This document shows positions 12,374 to 24,995 of a stretch of 64,000 bases of DNA, one piece after another (within the stretch, counting starts at the first letter, position 1; each line of letters starts with the position of its first letter). Source of the stretch: Filobasidium wieringae (taxonomy: Eukaryota > Basidiomycota > Tremellomycetes > Filobasidiales > Filobasidiaceae). The translations under genes and the position numbers were made by a program. The stretch lies in the NCBI GenBank assembly GCA_001600055.1, contig BCIV01000001.1, positions 478,255 through 542,254 of the forward strand, given 5' to 3'. The notes beneath the pieces were generated by a model. That model was not told the DNA's origin and did no database searches. It worked only from the letters and a program-made list of their open reading frames with translations.

Positions 12374-12941
12374 ACGGAATTAGAGAGGCAACACGGGCGC
12401 GAAAGTTTTTGTCTCGAATTGATAGCACACATGCACTTTTATTGAATGATTGGTCAGAGTGACTACGACGTGCATCAAGGTCTCAGTTCGCGCTCTGTAT
12501 CGACATTATCGTTTGCCAGGTACCAGCGTTTCATTTACGGAGAATCATAATGAAGGTCAGCCAATGCACCCTACCTGCTCAAGGTTTTGCTTCCATGATC
12601 TCTGTCAAGGACGTCTTTGTCGCTACCGTATTGAGCTGGGGTCTCAGGACGACTCGGCCAGAACGGCGAGAAAGGGATTCTATCTATGTACCTCGTTCCC
12701 GAATCCAGTTGCACGTCTTGCTATTACACTTGAATCTGGGTATGTACGTTAGCTATTAAAGGCTGAGGACAGGTTGCTCTTCCCCTCCTCGACGAGAAGA
12801 TTCAGAAGGTCGCAATCCGCCATAGTAAAACATGCTTTCGATCGATACAATTTGCTTTTGTGCTCTGCTCTATTTGAACAATAAATCGTCGTAATTGTCG
12901 TAACATCATTTTTCCAACTTAAAACGTAATTATCAACCACA
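12374..12941. other. Convergent intergenic region
   Basis: 568 bp between the carboxypeptidase stop and the modelled Mau2-like stop. Short open frames on both strands look like chance. If the last Mau2-like exon uses an alternative acceptor, its coding part could extend to about 12750. Confidence 0.4.
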
Positions 12942-15900
12942 TCAGAATATAACAGCCTTTCCCGACTGGTGGCGCTTGCTCGAATTTGTGCAACTCCTGT
13001 ACTTCCTTCCTTTGTTCTCCCTTCTAAAGATATCTGCTCTCCGCTTGGCGGACCGCTTGATAGACCTTTGTTTCTGCTCACAAAAACCGAGCCTAAGTCA
13101 TATCCACAGAACACCAGCACCTGCATGAAAACTTACTCTCAGCCGCTTTTGCAGAGATAGTTGGATCTGATCGAGCGGTAGTTTCCGCTGTAAGATGTCG
13201 ATTTGGAACAGGTTAGCTAGCTACAACGTCGAATGTTGTTCACGTTCACCCTACTAACCTAATCTCTGGGCTAGCCATAATCCTGAGTGAAACAGCAGCT
13301 TAGATCCTTCAGATACGTGACAGAATCGTGTTCTGGTACTTACCCAAACCGGTAGGTCCAATCCTCTCCTTCTTACCGGCATGTTCGACCTCGCTCCCTA
13401 ATTTCCGGACAATGGTATAGGCCGTGTTCAACATGGCTACACTCGGATCAAGCATGGTATCTCGATAATGGTTGAAAGCGATCGCCAGGTATAACGCCCG
13501 CGCTTGATTGTTGTTCGCTGCGATAGCAGATTCCACGCTTGTACCAAGTGATTGTCTAGTTTTGAGGGCGTAATCAATACGTACTCGTGCGATAGAATGA
13601 AGAAAGCAAGTCGAGCTTACTTTGATCTTTGTATCGATTTGGTTGTTACCGCGTCCAGCAATTTCCCCGCCGCGATGAATAGCAAGCTCTCCGTCGCATA
13701 CAGTTCGTTCCTCATCTCATTTATCTTCCAGGTGGATTCAGTCATATTTCCTTCTGCTACCTCTATGAAAACCAAGCTCATCCTCGCTAGCATATGAATT
13801 TCAGATCCCGGATTGCTGATGAATTGACAAGCTCGATAGCAGTCGCTAGCTTGTTTCTTCCGACCGAGCATATGGTATCGTTGTGCTTGCAACAGGCAGA
13901 TTCGGGGTGCATACGTCTCAAATATGCCATGGAGGCGTAGGAGACAGATGACTTCGTCCAGAGCCTGATGAACTGGATATCAGCTGCAGAAGAGTCTTTC
14001 GATCGAGCCACACTCACTTTTTCAGCTTCAGCGAATGATGCAGTGAACACGTGCATAGTGACGAGGTTCAGTTGAAGCTCCACTTGTATCGCAATCAACT
14101 CCTTTTTGAGGGATAGCGCATGAGACAACCCGATCGGAGAAGTCCGTTCGAGGCTCTTCACAGTCATCTCGCACGCAGTGACCTGTGCGGCCAAACCTTC
14201 CGTAGCGTATACTAGACGCTTGGGCTTTCTGCCCATAACATCGGAAGAGCTGATGCAGGATATCAGGAATGTGACCTGGAAGAGTGCACTAGCCGATACC
14301 ACCTCAACAACGATAGATATGGCAGCGGGCATCTCGAAGGAGCCGAGCGGGACCTGTTTATTGGTCGATTCCGTTAGCCGGTGTTATGCAGTAATCCTGA
14401 AAGATGCGACTCACATCAAGTAACCCAACAGCAGCCAGATGATCATCAGTGATAGTCTCCGACTTGTCCATAAGATCGTGTAACAGACTGAGGTACCCGT
14501 CTGCTGTGGCAAATTTACCTCTTCTAGTCTCGAATGGAATCGCTAGCATTAGGAAATGTGCCAGCATGACCGCTACCACAGGATGAAGGGAATTCACGTC
14601 GATAGACTTCTCCTTTTCCGAACCCATCGGAATGCCAGCCCTTTCGAAGAGCCTCAAGCAATCCTCGATAGCCTTGAGCGCAATGTCGAAGTAGGAATTG
14701 GCCAGGATGGTACGCAACTTTGCAACGCTTGCGACCAAGGCGATGAAATCGTCGGTGATGCCTGATGATCGCTGCGTATGTTTCTGAGCGGATTGTGTAT
14801 ACAATCGTTTAGTTTCTTCTCTTCTGAACGATCCAATAGACGGCTTACCACTATTGCGTTGAGAGTATTGAGAGTGGCATTCAAATCCTTTGACGATTTG
14901 CTTTCCCATTCAGCTAACTGCATCATCGCGCGATATAGCATATGTGTCTGGTACGTGCTGAAAGGAAAAAATGACACGGTCACGTTTGGTCATACGCCTC
15001 AGGTGGTCAAGAACTTACTCCTTTTCAATACCCTTGATCGTTTTTCGCAATGTAGTCATACCGAAGTTCACTCCCCCCTACCACAGAACGCAAATTAGTA
15101 CTGCTTGATTGAGACTAGAAACGGACAAGCCTTTAGAATTCACCTGTATGACTTCCAATTGTGTTTGTAGTATCGTCAACTCTACCATCGCGGTCCTCCC
15201 ATCAGGATTGGCTATTTTGCTTGCAGCAGAATTCTTAAGGACGAGATGTTCACGGTCAGTGACCCGTACGATACGATGTCAAAATGGGATACAGATACTC
15301 ACGCTCGACAAAATCACCCATCCGATCTCCTTGATCAGATCCGACGCCTCGATCTGCTTGACATCCACATGGCTCTTTCCCGTCGATTCCAACGATGCCC
15401 CTTTGACAGGGTCGTTTTCGTAGCGTTTATCCATCAATTCGTGCCTCATGCTAGATGTCCTTCTTGACAGTGGAACAGAAGTCTTCTGTCCGTTTCGTAT
15501 TGGAGTGGTTGGGTTTGCTAGACCGGGCGAACCGATCATTTGTGCTTTCGAAATATCCCCTTTAACAACCTTCTTCGCTTTACTCCTATTTCTACCCGTA
15601 TCAGGTTTCTCTTTCGTCTCCATTTCTGTTTTTCGTCGTCTTTCGATAGAAGCTTGCCTTTCAGCTTCCAATTGCATGCAGTTCAACATCTCTAGTCCTA
15701 ACTTCCCAATGTCAATTCCCAGGTTCACCTGCTCTTTAGCATTTAGCCGTTCTTCGGTCTGCTTATAAGCAGTCAACATCATTCGAAGACTGATGTAGTC
15801 CATATGAGAGATCCTAGCTTCGATACACCGGTCATCAGGGATGGAAGGGTAAGGCCATTGTAGCAGGTCGTACAGGTCCGGCTCAGCGGACAAGAGTTGA

Positions 15901-16391
15901 GCCCGTTGTTCGCCGGAAAGGAGGAGCAACTTCAACAACCGTTTTTTCCCGGCCAAGGTGATGTTGTGCGATATATAGTGTAAAAGAGGGAGTACGGGAA
16001 GAGGTGTCTCGGAGGAGTCCGGCTCATCTGGTCGAGAATAGTTTTGACTAGGAGGGAGTGAGGACAAGGGGGAAGTAGGAGCTGGCTGTTCCATGATCGT
16101 GATGATCGGAAGGCGCTTTTCACGGTAAGGACTAGGCAGATGCATATTCGAGCGTTCCGATCCTATCCTCGTCGTATCGCCTTGACTGGGGCTGCGGTCT
16201 GTCCGCTCAACCTCGTACGGACTAGATATTGACATGCCTGTCGCTGATAGTAGGGTCACGGACCCATTCCCGTATGGCTTCACCGCTGATATGAGATTTC
16301 CCTCGTCCATAGGCCCTGGGGTATCGTAATTTTGGTCTTCCATCGCTTGAGGTGAATGATACTGATGATCGTGCATGGGTGTCCAACTCAT
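12942..16391 (-). CDS. Probable Mau2/Scc4-type cohesin-loading factor (TPR-like helical protein)
   Basis: Start ATG at 16391. The first exon (16391-15303) is a disordered Pro/Ser-rich N-terminus followed by a helical, basic stretch. It is followed by exons 15233-15144, ~15077-15019 and many more short exons down to about 12942. The downstream protein is almost entirely amphipathic helix pairs. Segments such as YRAMMQLAEW...KDLNATLNTLNAI, GKFATADGYLSLLHDLMDK, FQVTFLISCISSSDVMGRK...LVYATEGL and GSEIHMLARMSLVFIE resemble the Mau2/Scc4 (PF10345) superhelix, which loads cohesin on chromatin together with Scc2. That resemblance is from memory of family style, not a search. The end is uncertain: the last exon is read as a Lys/Arg-rich tail stopping at 12942-12944, but another acceptor gives a different tail. 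One exon near 13280 is only ~23 nt. Confidence 0.55.
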
Positions 16392-17527
16392 GTCCAAGTG
16401 GTCGAGACGTTACGCCTTTTGAACGCTTCTAGCAGCATACAGCGGGTTCTTCTCTAGGAAGATCACTGATGTAGATACTCAAGTGATCTGTATAAGGCAC
16501 CACCCCTGACCATTCGAGGTGTAAAATGCAAGGTGAGCGATCACGATGTTCCAGACGTTCCAGATCGTCCAAAAAGTCAACATGGGCGACCTGAGTTGAC
16601 GACATATACGTCCTAGTCGCGTTATTTGCATCCGCATTTATGATATCGATCTTATCACGATCAATCAAGGATTCGAGCTCCGAAGGTTCTTGCGAATGTC
16701 TGCCATATACATTGGAAGTGTTCGGGACCTTTGAGGATGTTACAAGTCAATCAGGATACACTCTCAGAAAAGTCCCACGAATGGCAATCTTGCAGTCCAT
16801 GGCGGGTTTTACTCTGGGCGGTCATGAAAGCACTGAAAAATATAACCTGCACAGGAAAGCAGCCGTTCGGGGGTATATATACCTGAAAAGCTCGATAGAC
16901 GTGAATCTTACCACTTCACCCCACAGACCGAGCAACAGTCAATAATCTCTGAGCCAGTCGAAACTTGAGCCTCCAGAATCTCAACGCACTTGACAAATTC
17001 CCAGCGACGAGCCGTAAGCACTTGGTTGAGCACATAAGCCGGTCAACCGTCTGGACTACTGAAAGCTCCAGGTGTTCAGAAGCTTCAGATCACTAAATCT
17101 CTGCAGCACACTCGCATGCCCTCAGTCGACGTCCGGCGAAACCAGAAACTTCGGTTAATTTATCGGTTAATATGGAGAAAACTCGGAAGAACTGGGAATT
17201 AGAGCCGGCGGATGGGTCGCGGTATATACCATCTGCGTCTCAACAGCTGTGTGATATTAAAACAGGACACATACAGCTGATACATATGCCACTATCCCCT
17301 TTGGACCACTTAACACAGCTCTCAGGGATCTAAGGATAATCCAGGAGAAAGGGAAAACTGACAAAGGAACGTTTCGAGAGCACCGAGAGATATCCATCAC
17401 CCTGAGAGGTATAAATACATCCAACTCCTCTGTTCAACCAACTCAATATTAGATTACAAGGTTATCAGTCATCTATCATAACCTACACAAGGAGCAAGGA
17501 ACAATCACATCAAGTCATAGCCTCGCC
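16392..17527. promoter_or_regulatory. Long divergent promoter region with TATA box
   Basis: 1136 bp between head-to-head genes. A clear TATAAATA lies at 17410-17417, 118 bp before the hydrolase start, followed by an A/C-rich leader. A 101-codon frame at 16640-16945 and an opposing 79-codon frame are not supported by motifs, so I left them out. Confidence 0.5.
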
Positions 17528-18645
17528 ATGTCCGCAAGTCCTCTCTACCCGCAGGCCACCTGCTATACCAATCGATACGCGACCACCACCTCCGGATTTG
17601 AGCTGTATGCCAACTTCCACTACCCTCCTCTAAGCCGAGAAGGCAAGACCGCAAGTGGAATCTTCATAGCTTATCATGGTGGAGGTATAATCATGGGTTC
17701 CCGCGAAGAAGATATCCTTCCGGAACCTGTCAGGAGTAAGCTGAGTTGATTTAGAAGCATTCGGGGGAAAAGCTGATCGATACTCCTGATCTTCATACAG
17801 AGGCAGCATTCGATAATGGATATATCATCGTCCATCCATCATACCGTCTCTTGGCTCCAACCTCAGGCCACGAGATAGTCCAAGACGTTTCCGCGTTCAT
17901 CTCCTATCTCGCTTCGCCGGAGTATGCCGCGTCTTTATCAACCTTGAACGTTAAGGTCGATCTTCAAAAGATCGTAGTTTCTGGATTTTCTGGTGGAGGG
18001 TATCCTGGGAGGCTTGCGGTTATCGAGATGGATAAAAGAGCGAAACAAGGCGAGCCGCTTCGATGCACTGGGTTCATCTCCTACTTTGGTATGGGAGGAA
18101 GCGTCTTCATCCCGCCTTGGTACAAGCCGACTGCCGAGATGCACATTCCGGACAACATCAAATCGGTTTATGAGAGCAAAGAAACCACCGATACATCTTA
18201 TACTCGCGGGCTCCGCGGCTGGGAAGACGGCGAGAGGCGAGGTCCCATGTGGGATTGGATGAATGACGGATGTTTACCTGATGCCTTTGCAGGCACCAAG
18301 GGCGAGATCGCCGCTTTGGGAGACAAGTTGAAGGGCGACTTGAAGGATCTAGCTACGGTCATACCTTCCAAACACCATACGGTCTTTCCACAGCTAGCTT
18401 TCGAATCTGCTGAACACCCTCTGCCCCCAACCATACTTATCCACGGAACCGCTGACGACAAGGTTCCTTTTGAGGAGTCCACCACGTCTTACAACCAGCT
18501 GAAACGGAATGGCACAGATGTGGAGTTTATCATCATTGAAGGTGTCAATCACGACTTGAAATTTCCAGGAAGTGACGAGTTGCCAGAAGAGAGCCAGCGA
18601 GCTCATAAGAAGGCTGCAGAATTCCTGGTACGCTGCATGTCGTGA
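17528..18645 (+). CDS. Alpha/beta hydrolase (esterase/lipase-like, HGGG type)
   Basis: Exons 17528-17735 and 17801-18645 join as PVR-KAAFDNGYIIVHPSYRL. The oxyanion motif YHGGG (near residue 52), the nucleophile elbow GFSGGG, the Asp in HGTADDKVPFEES and the His in GVNHDLKFPG give a complete alpha/beta-hydrolase triad in the expected order, about 350 residues long. The HGGG motif points to the hormone-sensitive-lipase-like/esterase side of the superfamily (alpha/beta-hydrolase fold-3). No signal peptide is present, so it is probably cytosolic. The substrate cannot be told from sequence. A TATA box 118 bp upstream suggests a regulated, possibly inducible gene, unlike most TATA-less neighbours. 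Confidence 0.8.
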
Positions 18646-18972
18646 ATACAAAGCATGTATGCGTAGTTATATCCATAAGACCTGGATTGCGATACCTTAA
18701 ACCGTCTCATACACCGCGATTCAAGGTCCTGATTCTCGTGGCTTTTTCTATGTCCAAAGAACCCACGAGCGGAACGACATGTGCGTGTATGTTCGAAGGA
18801 TACAATCTCGTCATTATTTGTTACACTTGTTCCTCTATGTATGCGTGAACCTGCTTTGCTTTTTCTGTCTATTGATTCTTATTTACTGCCTCCTTGTGGA
18901 ACGGAATGATAACTGCTCGATGGAAAGGTCTGATCAGCTATTGAGTGTGGGCAGTGGGACACTGATATAAAC
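18646..18972. other. Convergent intergenic region
   Basis: 327 bp between two stop codons. It is T/C-rich around 18810-18900. No gene or repeat was seen. Confidence 0.4.
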
Positions 18973-20759
18973 TCACGTTGGGGGTAATTCTGCCGGTAGC
19001 TCCGTCTCCTCTTCCTCCTCGAGTTGTGGTACGGGTCCACCATCGTTGTGCACCATTAACCCGCCTCTATACCCTCCGATCGACTCGTTTTCACTCGTCC
19101 TGCTCAATCCCGCACTGCTTCTTCTCCTATGCCCATAATCTTCTTCCGCAGGATAACCTTCGTGACCTTGACTAGATGCAAACCCGTACGAGCTCGCGCT
19201 CCTTGCGAATCCATTAGGACCGGGAGTGGAACCCGCAGCTGGTGCAGTAAAAGCATTGTGATTCTCTCCTCTAGCCTCTCTAAGCTTGGCCATCGCCGAA
19301 GCGCTCATCCTAGGTTGCTGTTCATCCGCAAAAGACTCGGATCCTGACTGGTAGTACCCGTTTCGATCGGTAGGATGGCCGGCATAGTCGCGAGACATGT
19401 AACCACCAGCTGCTGCTGCTCCGCCGAATCCCGCGGCGACACCGTATCCGCCAGACAACCTGTTGGAAGACTGAGGTGCGTAATCATATTCTTGGTTCCC
19501 GCTCGGGCCAGTGAAATATCCTGCAGGGACCCCGGGTGTATGAGAAGACGTAGTTCCAGGTCCACCACCTGCCCCTCCCGCTCCTGCACCTGCCATATTG
19601 TTCATGAAATACCCCTCGCTTCCACCCCCGTAAGCAGAACTGTCGAAACTTCCTCCAGTGGTTCGGCCATAATCAGAGTTGTTCCTGTTGTGGCCGTATG
19701 CGGCCGCGCCTGCGGCAACAGCACCAGCCGCTGAGGCTCCACCAGTTGCGGCTAGTCCTGCTCCACCTGAAGGTCCATGACCTGCACCGGTGAAGGGGGA
19801 GATCTGGTTCCCTACGGGTCCGCCGTCTAACAAATCGATGGTTCCTTGAGAATGCCTAGCGGTTCGGGATGGATCGAACTGTGAGTAGGATGGGCCCAAT
19901 CAGTTACTGTCACTGAACGAGAAGAAGAAGAGCTGAGATGACTAACCATCTTCTCATCAAGCGCATCTGGTACGGTCCTCTTCTTCCTTCTCCAAAAGAA
20001 GAAGGCCAAAGCTCCCAACAAGGCAGCACCCACAACTCCTCCAACTACACCTCCCACGATTGCTCCGATATCTATCGATCGCAAAATAATTCTTTGTCAA
20101 CCTTGTTTCAGTATGATTAGAAAACGGCAATCTGACTTACTATTACCTCCTCCACTCCTGCTCAAACTCCCTGACCCACCGGCGATTGCGGTCTGACTGA
20201 CTCGAACACTTCCTCTTCCATCTGTCACGCTAACATAGACAATGGTCGTACTATATAGTGTCCCCTGACTTGACTCTACTTGGGTCGTTGACGAGAAAGG
20301 GGTTGTCGAGGAGAAAGGTTCGGTAGTAAAGGACGTAGAATCGACTTGAGAGGTTGTCGAGCTAGGTTGAGTGGTGGATACCACGTCTGAAGTAGAAGCT
20401 GGTTGAGTAGTACTGACGGGTTCGCTAGCTGCTTGAGTCGTCGATCCTGGTTGAGAGACCGGCTCTGATGACGGTTGCGAGACAGGGATCGTGCTGCTTG
20501 AGACCGCAGTGGTGGTGGCAGGGGATGAGACTGCGCTTGAAGTTGAAGCTTGCTGAGTGGTGCTACTGCTGATCGGAGCAGTTGTTGTAGGCGGAGCGGG
20601 AGTACTGCTTGGTGCGGCAGAGCTCTCTACTCTAGATGTGGGCGCTGTCGTAGTTGGAGCGGGGGTTGTGGTTGCTGCTCGAGTTCATACGATAATCAGT
20701 ATGGAATGATTACTTCTGCGTACTTCCATAACAAGTATGAACGCACCAATAGAGGACAT
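18973..20759 (-). CDS. Single-pass membrane protein with Ser/Thr-rich ectodomain and Gly-rich tail
   Basis: Modelled exons are 20759-20747 (MSSI), 20674-20141, 20071-19947 and 19878-18973. The N-terminal half is a mucin-like tract of Ser, Thr, Pro and Ala (probably O-glycosylated). It is followed by one transmembrane helix with Gly zippers (IGAIVGGVVGGVVGAALLGA), then a basic stop-transfer FFFWRRKKR. The cytosolic tail of about 330 residues is Gly/Ala/Ser/Tyr-rich and ends in an acidic EEEEETELPAELPPT. This is the architecture of fungal wall-stress sensors and Axl2/Skg6-like proteins (WSC/Mid2-like), but no WSC cysteine domain is visible. No signal peptide is found in the model. Either it inserts as a type III protein or an upstream exon is missing (see 20760-21441). 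Function is inferred from architecture only. Confidence 0.6.
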
Positions 20760-21441
20760 GTTGGTATATTTCGAATACTTGGGGTTTTGGAATGCGGTAT
20801 CTTTGTCTCCAGGACGATGTACTTTTGGTTGATGATATTATAATGGATGGTTCGTTCCTCGACTGTGGTGCGACGAGCCTGCCTTCCAAGAGGTCACCTG
20901 TCGTTTGAGCCTAGCTTGGTCCTGATGGCAGTGTAAGGCTGAAATCCAATAGCTAGCAACGATCGATGATCTCACGCGGGGATTGCTTCCCTGAGAATTG
21001 TCCAACTCGAGTTTCTCGGTGGTCGGAATGAATTCGGAATGAATGTCCGGGGTCAGTGGAGTGCGAGCGAGTAGTGCCAAGGCGATGATGGAGTGGTTTG
21101 TGGCTGTGTGATGGTGGAAGTCGTCGTCGTGGCGGTATGATGAATGCGACTAGAGCTACCAGCGATCTTAGCAAAGAGAGAGAAAAGAGACGATTCTGCT
21201 GTGCTCGTTTGTTTGGGCAAAGTGGCCTCGGTGACATTGTCACTCAGATCACTCACCTCTTAGCGCCAGAACACCCATCTCTCGGCAATCACGTGTCGCT
21301 CGGCACCGCTCCGATGACGTAAAAGGGTAGATGTTCAACCTGGCGACTTGCACCTGCACAATGATCGTGATGGTTGACATGTACCGCTCCGTCCGCGACA
21401 TCAGTAGCAACCCTGCGTGACGGTACATGACCCTGCTGCAA
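20760..21441 (-). other. Unresolved 5' region of the membrane-protein gene
   Basis: 682 bp between the modelled start of the membrane protein and the kinase stop. On the minus strand three good GT-AG exons chain in one frame: 21278-21257, 21103-20976 and 20938-20898. They encode a short peptide beginning MGVLAL with a hydrophobic HSIIALALLA stretch. They do not join in phase to the Ser/Thr-rich exon, so they may be a separate small gene, an upstream frame or chance. A CACGTG box sits at 21290-21295. Confidence 0.3.
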
Positions 21442-24400
21442 CTATTCTCCTCCTGAATGGAAATAATCCTGCCCTCTGCCCTCCTTCTCTTCGATCTCCT
21501 CTGGGCTAGTCACATGCCCGCTGCTATCCGTCGTCATGACTCTTTCCTCCCCCAACTTGCTACTCCCTACTCCCATCGGAGGTACCTCTTCCGTTGCGGG
21601 GGACCGGACCGTCGGAGTAGACCAAGCAGAAGTGGATGTACTTGAAGTTGAGAGGCCTCGTCGCTTTCGGTATAATCGACGCATTCTAAGAGACAGGCAC
21701 AGGCATCATCAGTATCGGTTTATTTTACCTTACAATAGCCGATGAGCTGCTTACTTCTGAATTGCAAGTATAACCGTACTAGTTTCAAGAAAAGCCCCTG
21801 CATCAGCATCGCCGTCGTTCGCGAATGAAACATCCCTAGAGTCTGACTCACAAAGAAGCCCTGAACGTGGAGAATGCGTTCCCAACTTCCTCCTCGCTCG
21901 GCTCTTCCACTTGCTTTCCAATATCGTACAAGTTCTGTGCAGCAGAGAGAAAAGTGAATGGGGAAGAGACAAGACGTTAAAAGGCTAGCTCTTTCAATAC
22001 GATACGAGGAGGGACGTACCTGTTCAGTGGTAGGCATAGGATCCTGGCCATCCTCTGTTAACCAAGCATGCTTCTGAACGAGTAAAAGAGATATCAGTTC
22101 CCAGACATTGATAACTCAGACGAAATATAACGAGTAGCCTCACCCTGATTTCGGGAATGGTAATCCGTTCTTGGGGATCCTTTAGTAACATTCTCCTTAT
22201 CAAATCCTTCACCCTCTCGTCCCAGTCATCCGGTAAGTCAACCCTGTCCAGATGGAGTGTGCGGTCAAGTACTGCGCTTAGAGGAACAACACCTAAAAAA
22301 GTCGCATTCGAACTCACTCGTCCTTCTTGATCGACTCATATAGATCGATAGGGTTATCTGCTTCGAATGGTAGCTTTCCTCTCAGCATACAATACAGGGT
22401 TACGCCCATTGCCCAAATATCGACAGGTCGAGCATGCAGATCTCCGTGTGAAGCTGAAGCAGGCGGAAATTAAGTACAAATCAGTCAAATGGCCTTGGAC
22501 CATCATCAGACATGTCGTGACCTACAAATAGCTGCTTCGGGACTCATAAAAGCCGGACTACCACCGCTTTTCTTCATCCGATCGTCACCGGCCGTGAACA
22601 TCTCTGACACCCCGAAATCGCACAGTTTCACTCGTTTCCGATCTGCACTCAGGAGCACGTTGTCCGGCTGCGATTGAAGATGATGACGTGAGCCTCGGTT
22701 AGGTCCCAGTTGGATATACGGCTCGTAGACCAACCTTTATGTCTCGATGAGTTACACCAGCAGAATGCAAGTATTCTAGGCCTAACGTCAATTGCCGGAA
22801 GTAGGAGCGAGCGGTCTCGATAGACAGCGGTTTCGTTGGAGGCCCTCCGACGTTTATGTCCATCAGCGTTCCTCCGGGGACGTATTCCAGCACGAGGTAC
22901 AGGGAGTCAGATGTCGCTACATTGATGGCCTCGTACAGCAGAACAAGCTAGAGAAGAGAGATAATTCAGCTGTCAATCAATATGATCGCAAGTGGAAGGG
23001 AATCGCTTACGTTAGGGTGACTGTGTGAACAAGGCAGCACGATGAACAATGTCGATCAGCCTAAATCTCGTCTCTCGTTCCTTCGAACGTACTCTAGCTT
23101 CTTCATGACAGCGATCTCTCGCCTTATCAGACCTAGAGGATCCTCAGCCAGCTCTTTCTCCTTGGCTTTGCCCTTGCCATTGTTTTTCCTCACATCTTCT
23201 TTTTCATCTGACGAATGGTGTTGCTCCACTTCCTTCTTCTCTTTCTGTATCCTATTCCGTCCGACTTTCGAGAGTTGTTGTTGACGCTTCAACCTAGATT
23301 TGGAGAATTCCTTGATAGCCTATCGTATAAGGGAACAGATTAGGCAAAAACATCAAGTCTAGCTGGAGGTGTAGATCATGGACGAACGTATTCCTGGCCC
23401 GTTCCCACGTCTATGCCTTTTTCCACGTTTCCGTATGCTCCTCGTCCTATCAGAGGACCGAGTGCATACTGATTGACCATTCTTTGACCCTTTTCGTTGG
23501 CGTGATGTTTTGCATCCAGGGTCTCCAAGACTCGATGGGTACTACTACTCCGTCTTGCATGTTTGGGATGAAAATCGGCCACCAAGTCAGGAGGGAGATG
23601 CAGGTTTGGGCTGGGTTTGGGATTAGGTTTAGAAGACGCTATGGGTTTCGATTTGTGTCTGGGTGGAGATTGAGGATTTCTCGAGGAGGAGGAGGAGGAA
23701 GCCACATTCGACGTGTCTTTCGACTTGGGTCGTTCCTGTTGAGCGTTCTTGTTCGAACGCGAAGACGATCCGGTGGAGGATAGCGGCTTCTCTTTGTTCC
23801 ACCCTTTGAACATGCTCCCCCCATCGCCCTCCTCCCCACTCTCTCCCGATAACACGCCCTGCATTGGGCTAGTGTTAAGTTCGTTCCAAATAGGTCTTCC
23901 GTTCGCGGACGAAGTCGCTGTCCCCGTCAGACTGCCCGTCGTGCTCTTGCTATCCAAGGAGTTATCACTCGTAAGCGCATTGCCGGTTGAGAAATCTGGT
24001 AATGAACGTTGTTCCTTTATGGGTGAAGGAGATGTGGAATAAGATTTCTTGTCTAGTCTTCCCCTTGCCGCTTGTCCCGTATCCTCAGAGGTCTTTCCTA
24101 TCGCTTCATGATCCAGTACTTTGCCTGATTCACCGGATGCTTTAGTCGGATCCTCATCATCTCCAGATTCAACGGTGGATAGCAACATCGTGTTACTTCT
24201 GCTTGGTTTCCCTCTTTCTGTTTCTGGGTAACAAGCTGTACTCGCATTGCTTTCCCCCGAACCAGTGTCTTTACGTTCTACAGCTCGATTTCTAATTTTA
24301 GCCCAACGGGAACGTGGATCGCTGGAAGAGGTGGTCGGGGGAGTAGGATGAGAGGCATGGGAAGGATCTGAGTGGGAGGGATCGATCTGGAGATTGCTCA

Positions 24401-24995
24401 TAAGATCGTGTATGGATTGACGGTCGTCGTCATCTTCATCTCCATCGCGCTCGTTATGCCCAGAATCCTTCCGTGGGATCCGATCAAACGAATGATCCTC
24501 TCCATCCGAAACGGGCGATTCAAAGGTCATAACATCCCCGTCCTCTTCATTACCCGTAGGTGACTCTGTGACCTGCCAATCCGCTTCCTCTGCAGGTGAT
24601 TCGACCTCCTGTACATGATCATCCTGCTCAGTCGTATCATGTCTTTCTTGCTCTTCGGGTGAATCATACCCCGAAGGTGACTCTGCTATGTCAACATCTC
24701 GGTAGTCTGGCGTTGAAGGTGTTGGAGGTAATACCGTTGGGGTTGGTGGGATGGGCAGGTCTGGGCGAGGTCTTTTTACTGGAGAAGAAGAGGTTCGAGA
24801 GTCGGGTTGGTGCGAGTGATTGGATCCTCCTAGATTGCTTGCAGGAGGTTGTAGGTGGTCAGAATCCGCCAGTGACGAGGTGCCATTTGGTCGTTCACCA
24901 GAATGATAATTAGATGTTGAGTTGTCAGCGACGGGCTTGTTGAAAGATGATGATAGTCGGGTGTTTATCTTTGGCAAGACTGGTCTTGAGGACAT
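21442..24995 (-). CDS. Ser/Thr protein kinase, CaMKK / Snf1-activating (Sak1-Tos3-Elm1, Ssp1) type
   Basis: Start ATG at 24995 and stop at 21444-21442. A first exon of more than 500 codons is a disordered Ser/Pro/Glu-rich region. The kinase domain then begins with NQYALGPLIGRGAYGNVEKG and, across an intron, AIKEFSKSRL. A ~60-residue charged insertion separates the VAIK lysine from REIAVMKKL. Catalytic motifs are HRDIKPDNVLL, DFGVSEMF and GGSPAFMSPEA, then DIWAMGVTLYCMLRGKLPF. The C-terminal HAWLTEDGQDP...NLYDIGKQVEEPSEEEV block is typical of CaMKK-like kinases. In yeasts this group phosphorylates the activation loop of Snf1/AMPK. Which of the three yeast paralogues it matches cannot be decided. 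Introns are short; one donor is GTTCGT. Confidence 0.85.

Noticed and set aside
12749..13126. 125-codon minus-strand frame
   Set aside because: It begins inside a predicted intron of the Mau2-like gene and only partly overlaps its last exon. It has no motifs of its own.
16640..16945. 101-codon plus-strand frame in the promoter region upstream of the hydrolase
   Set aside because: No homology-like motif, signal or splice context; it overlaps an opposing frame of similar length, as expected by chance.
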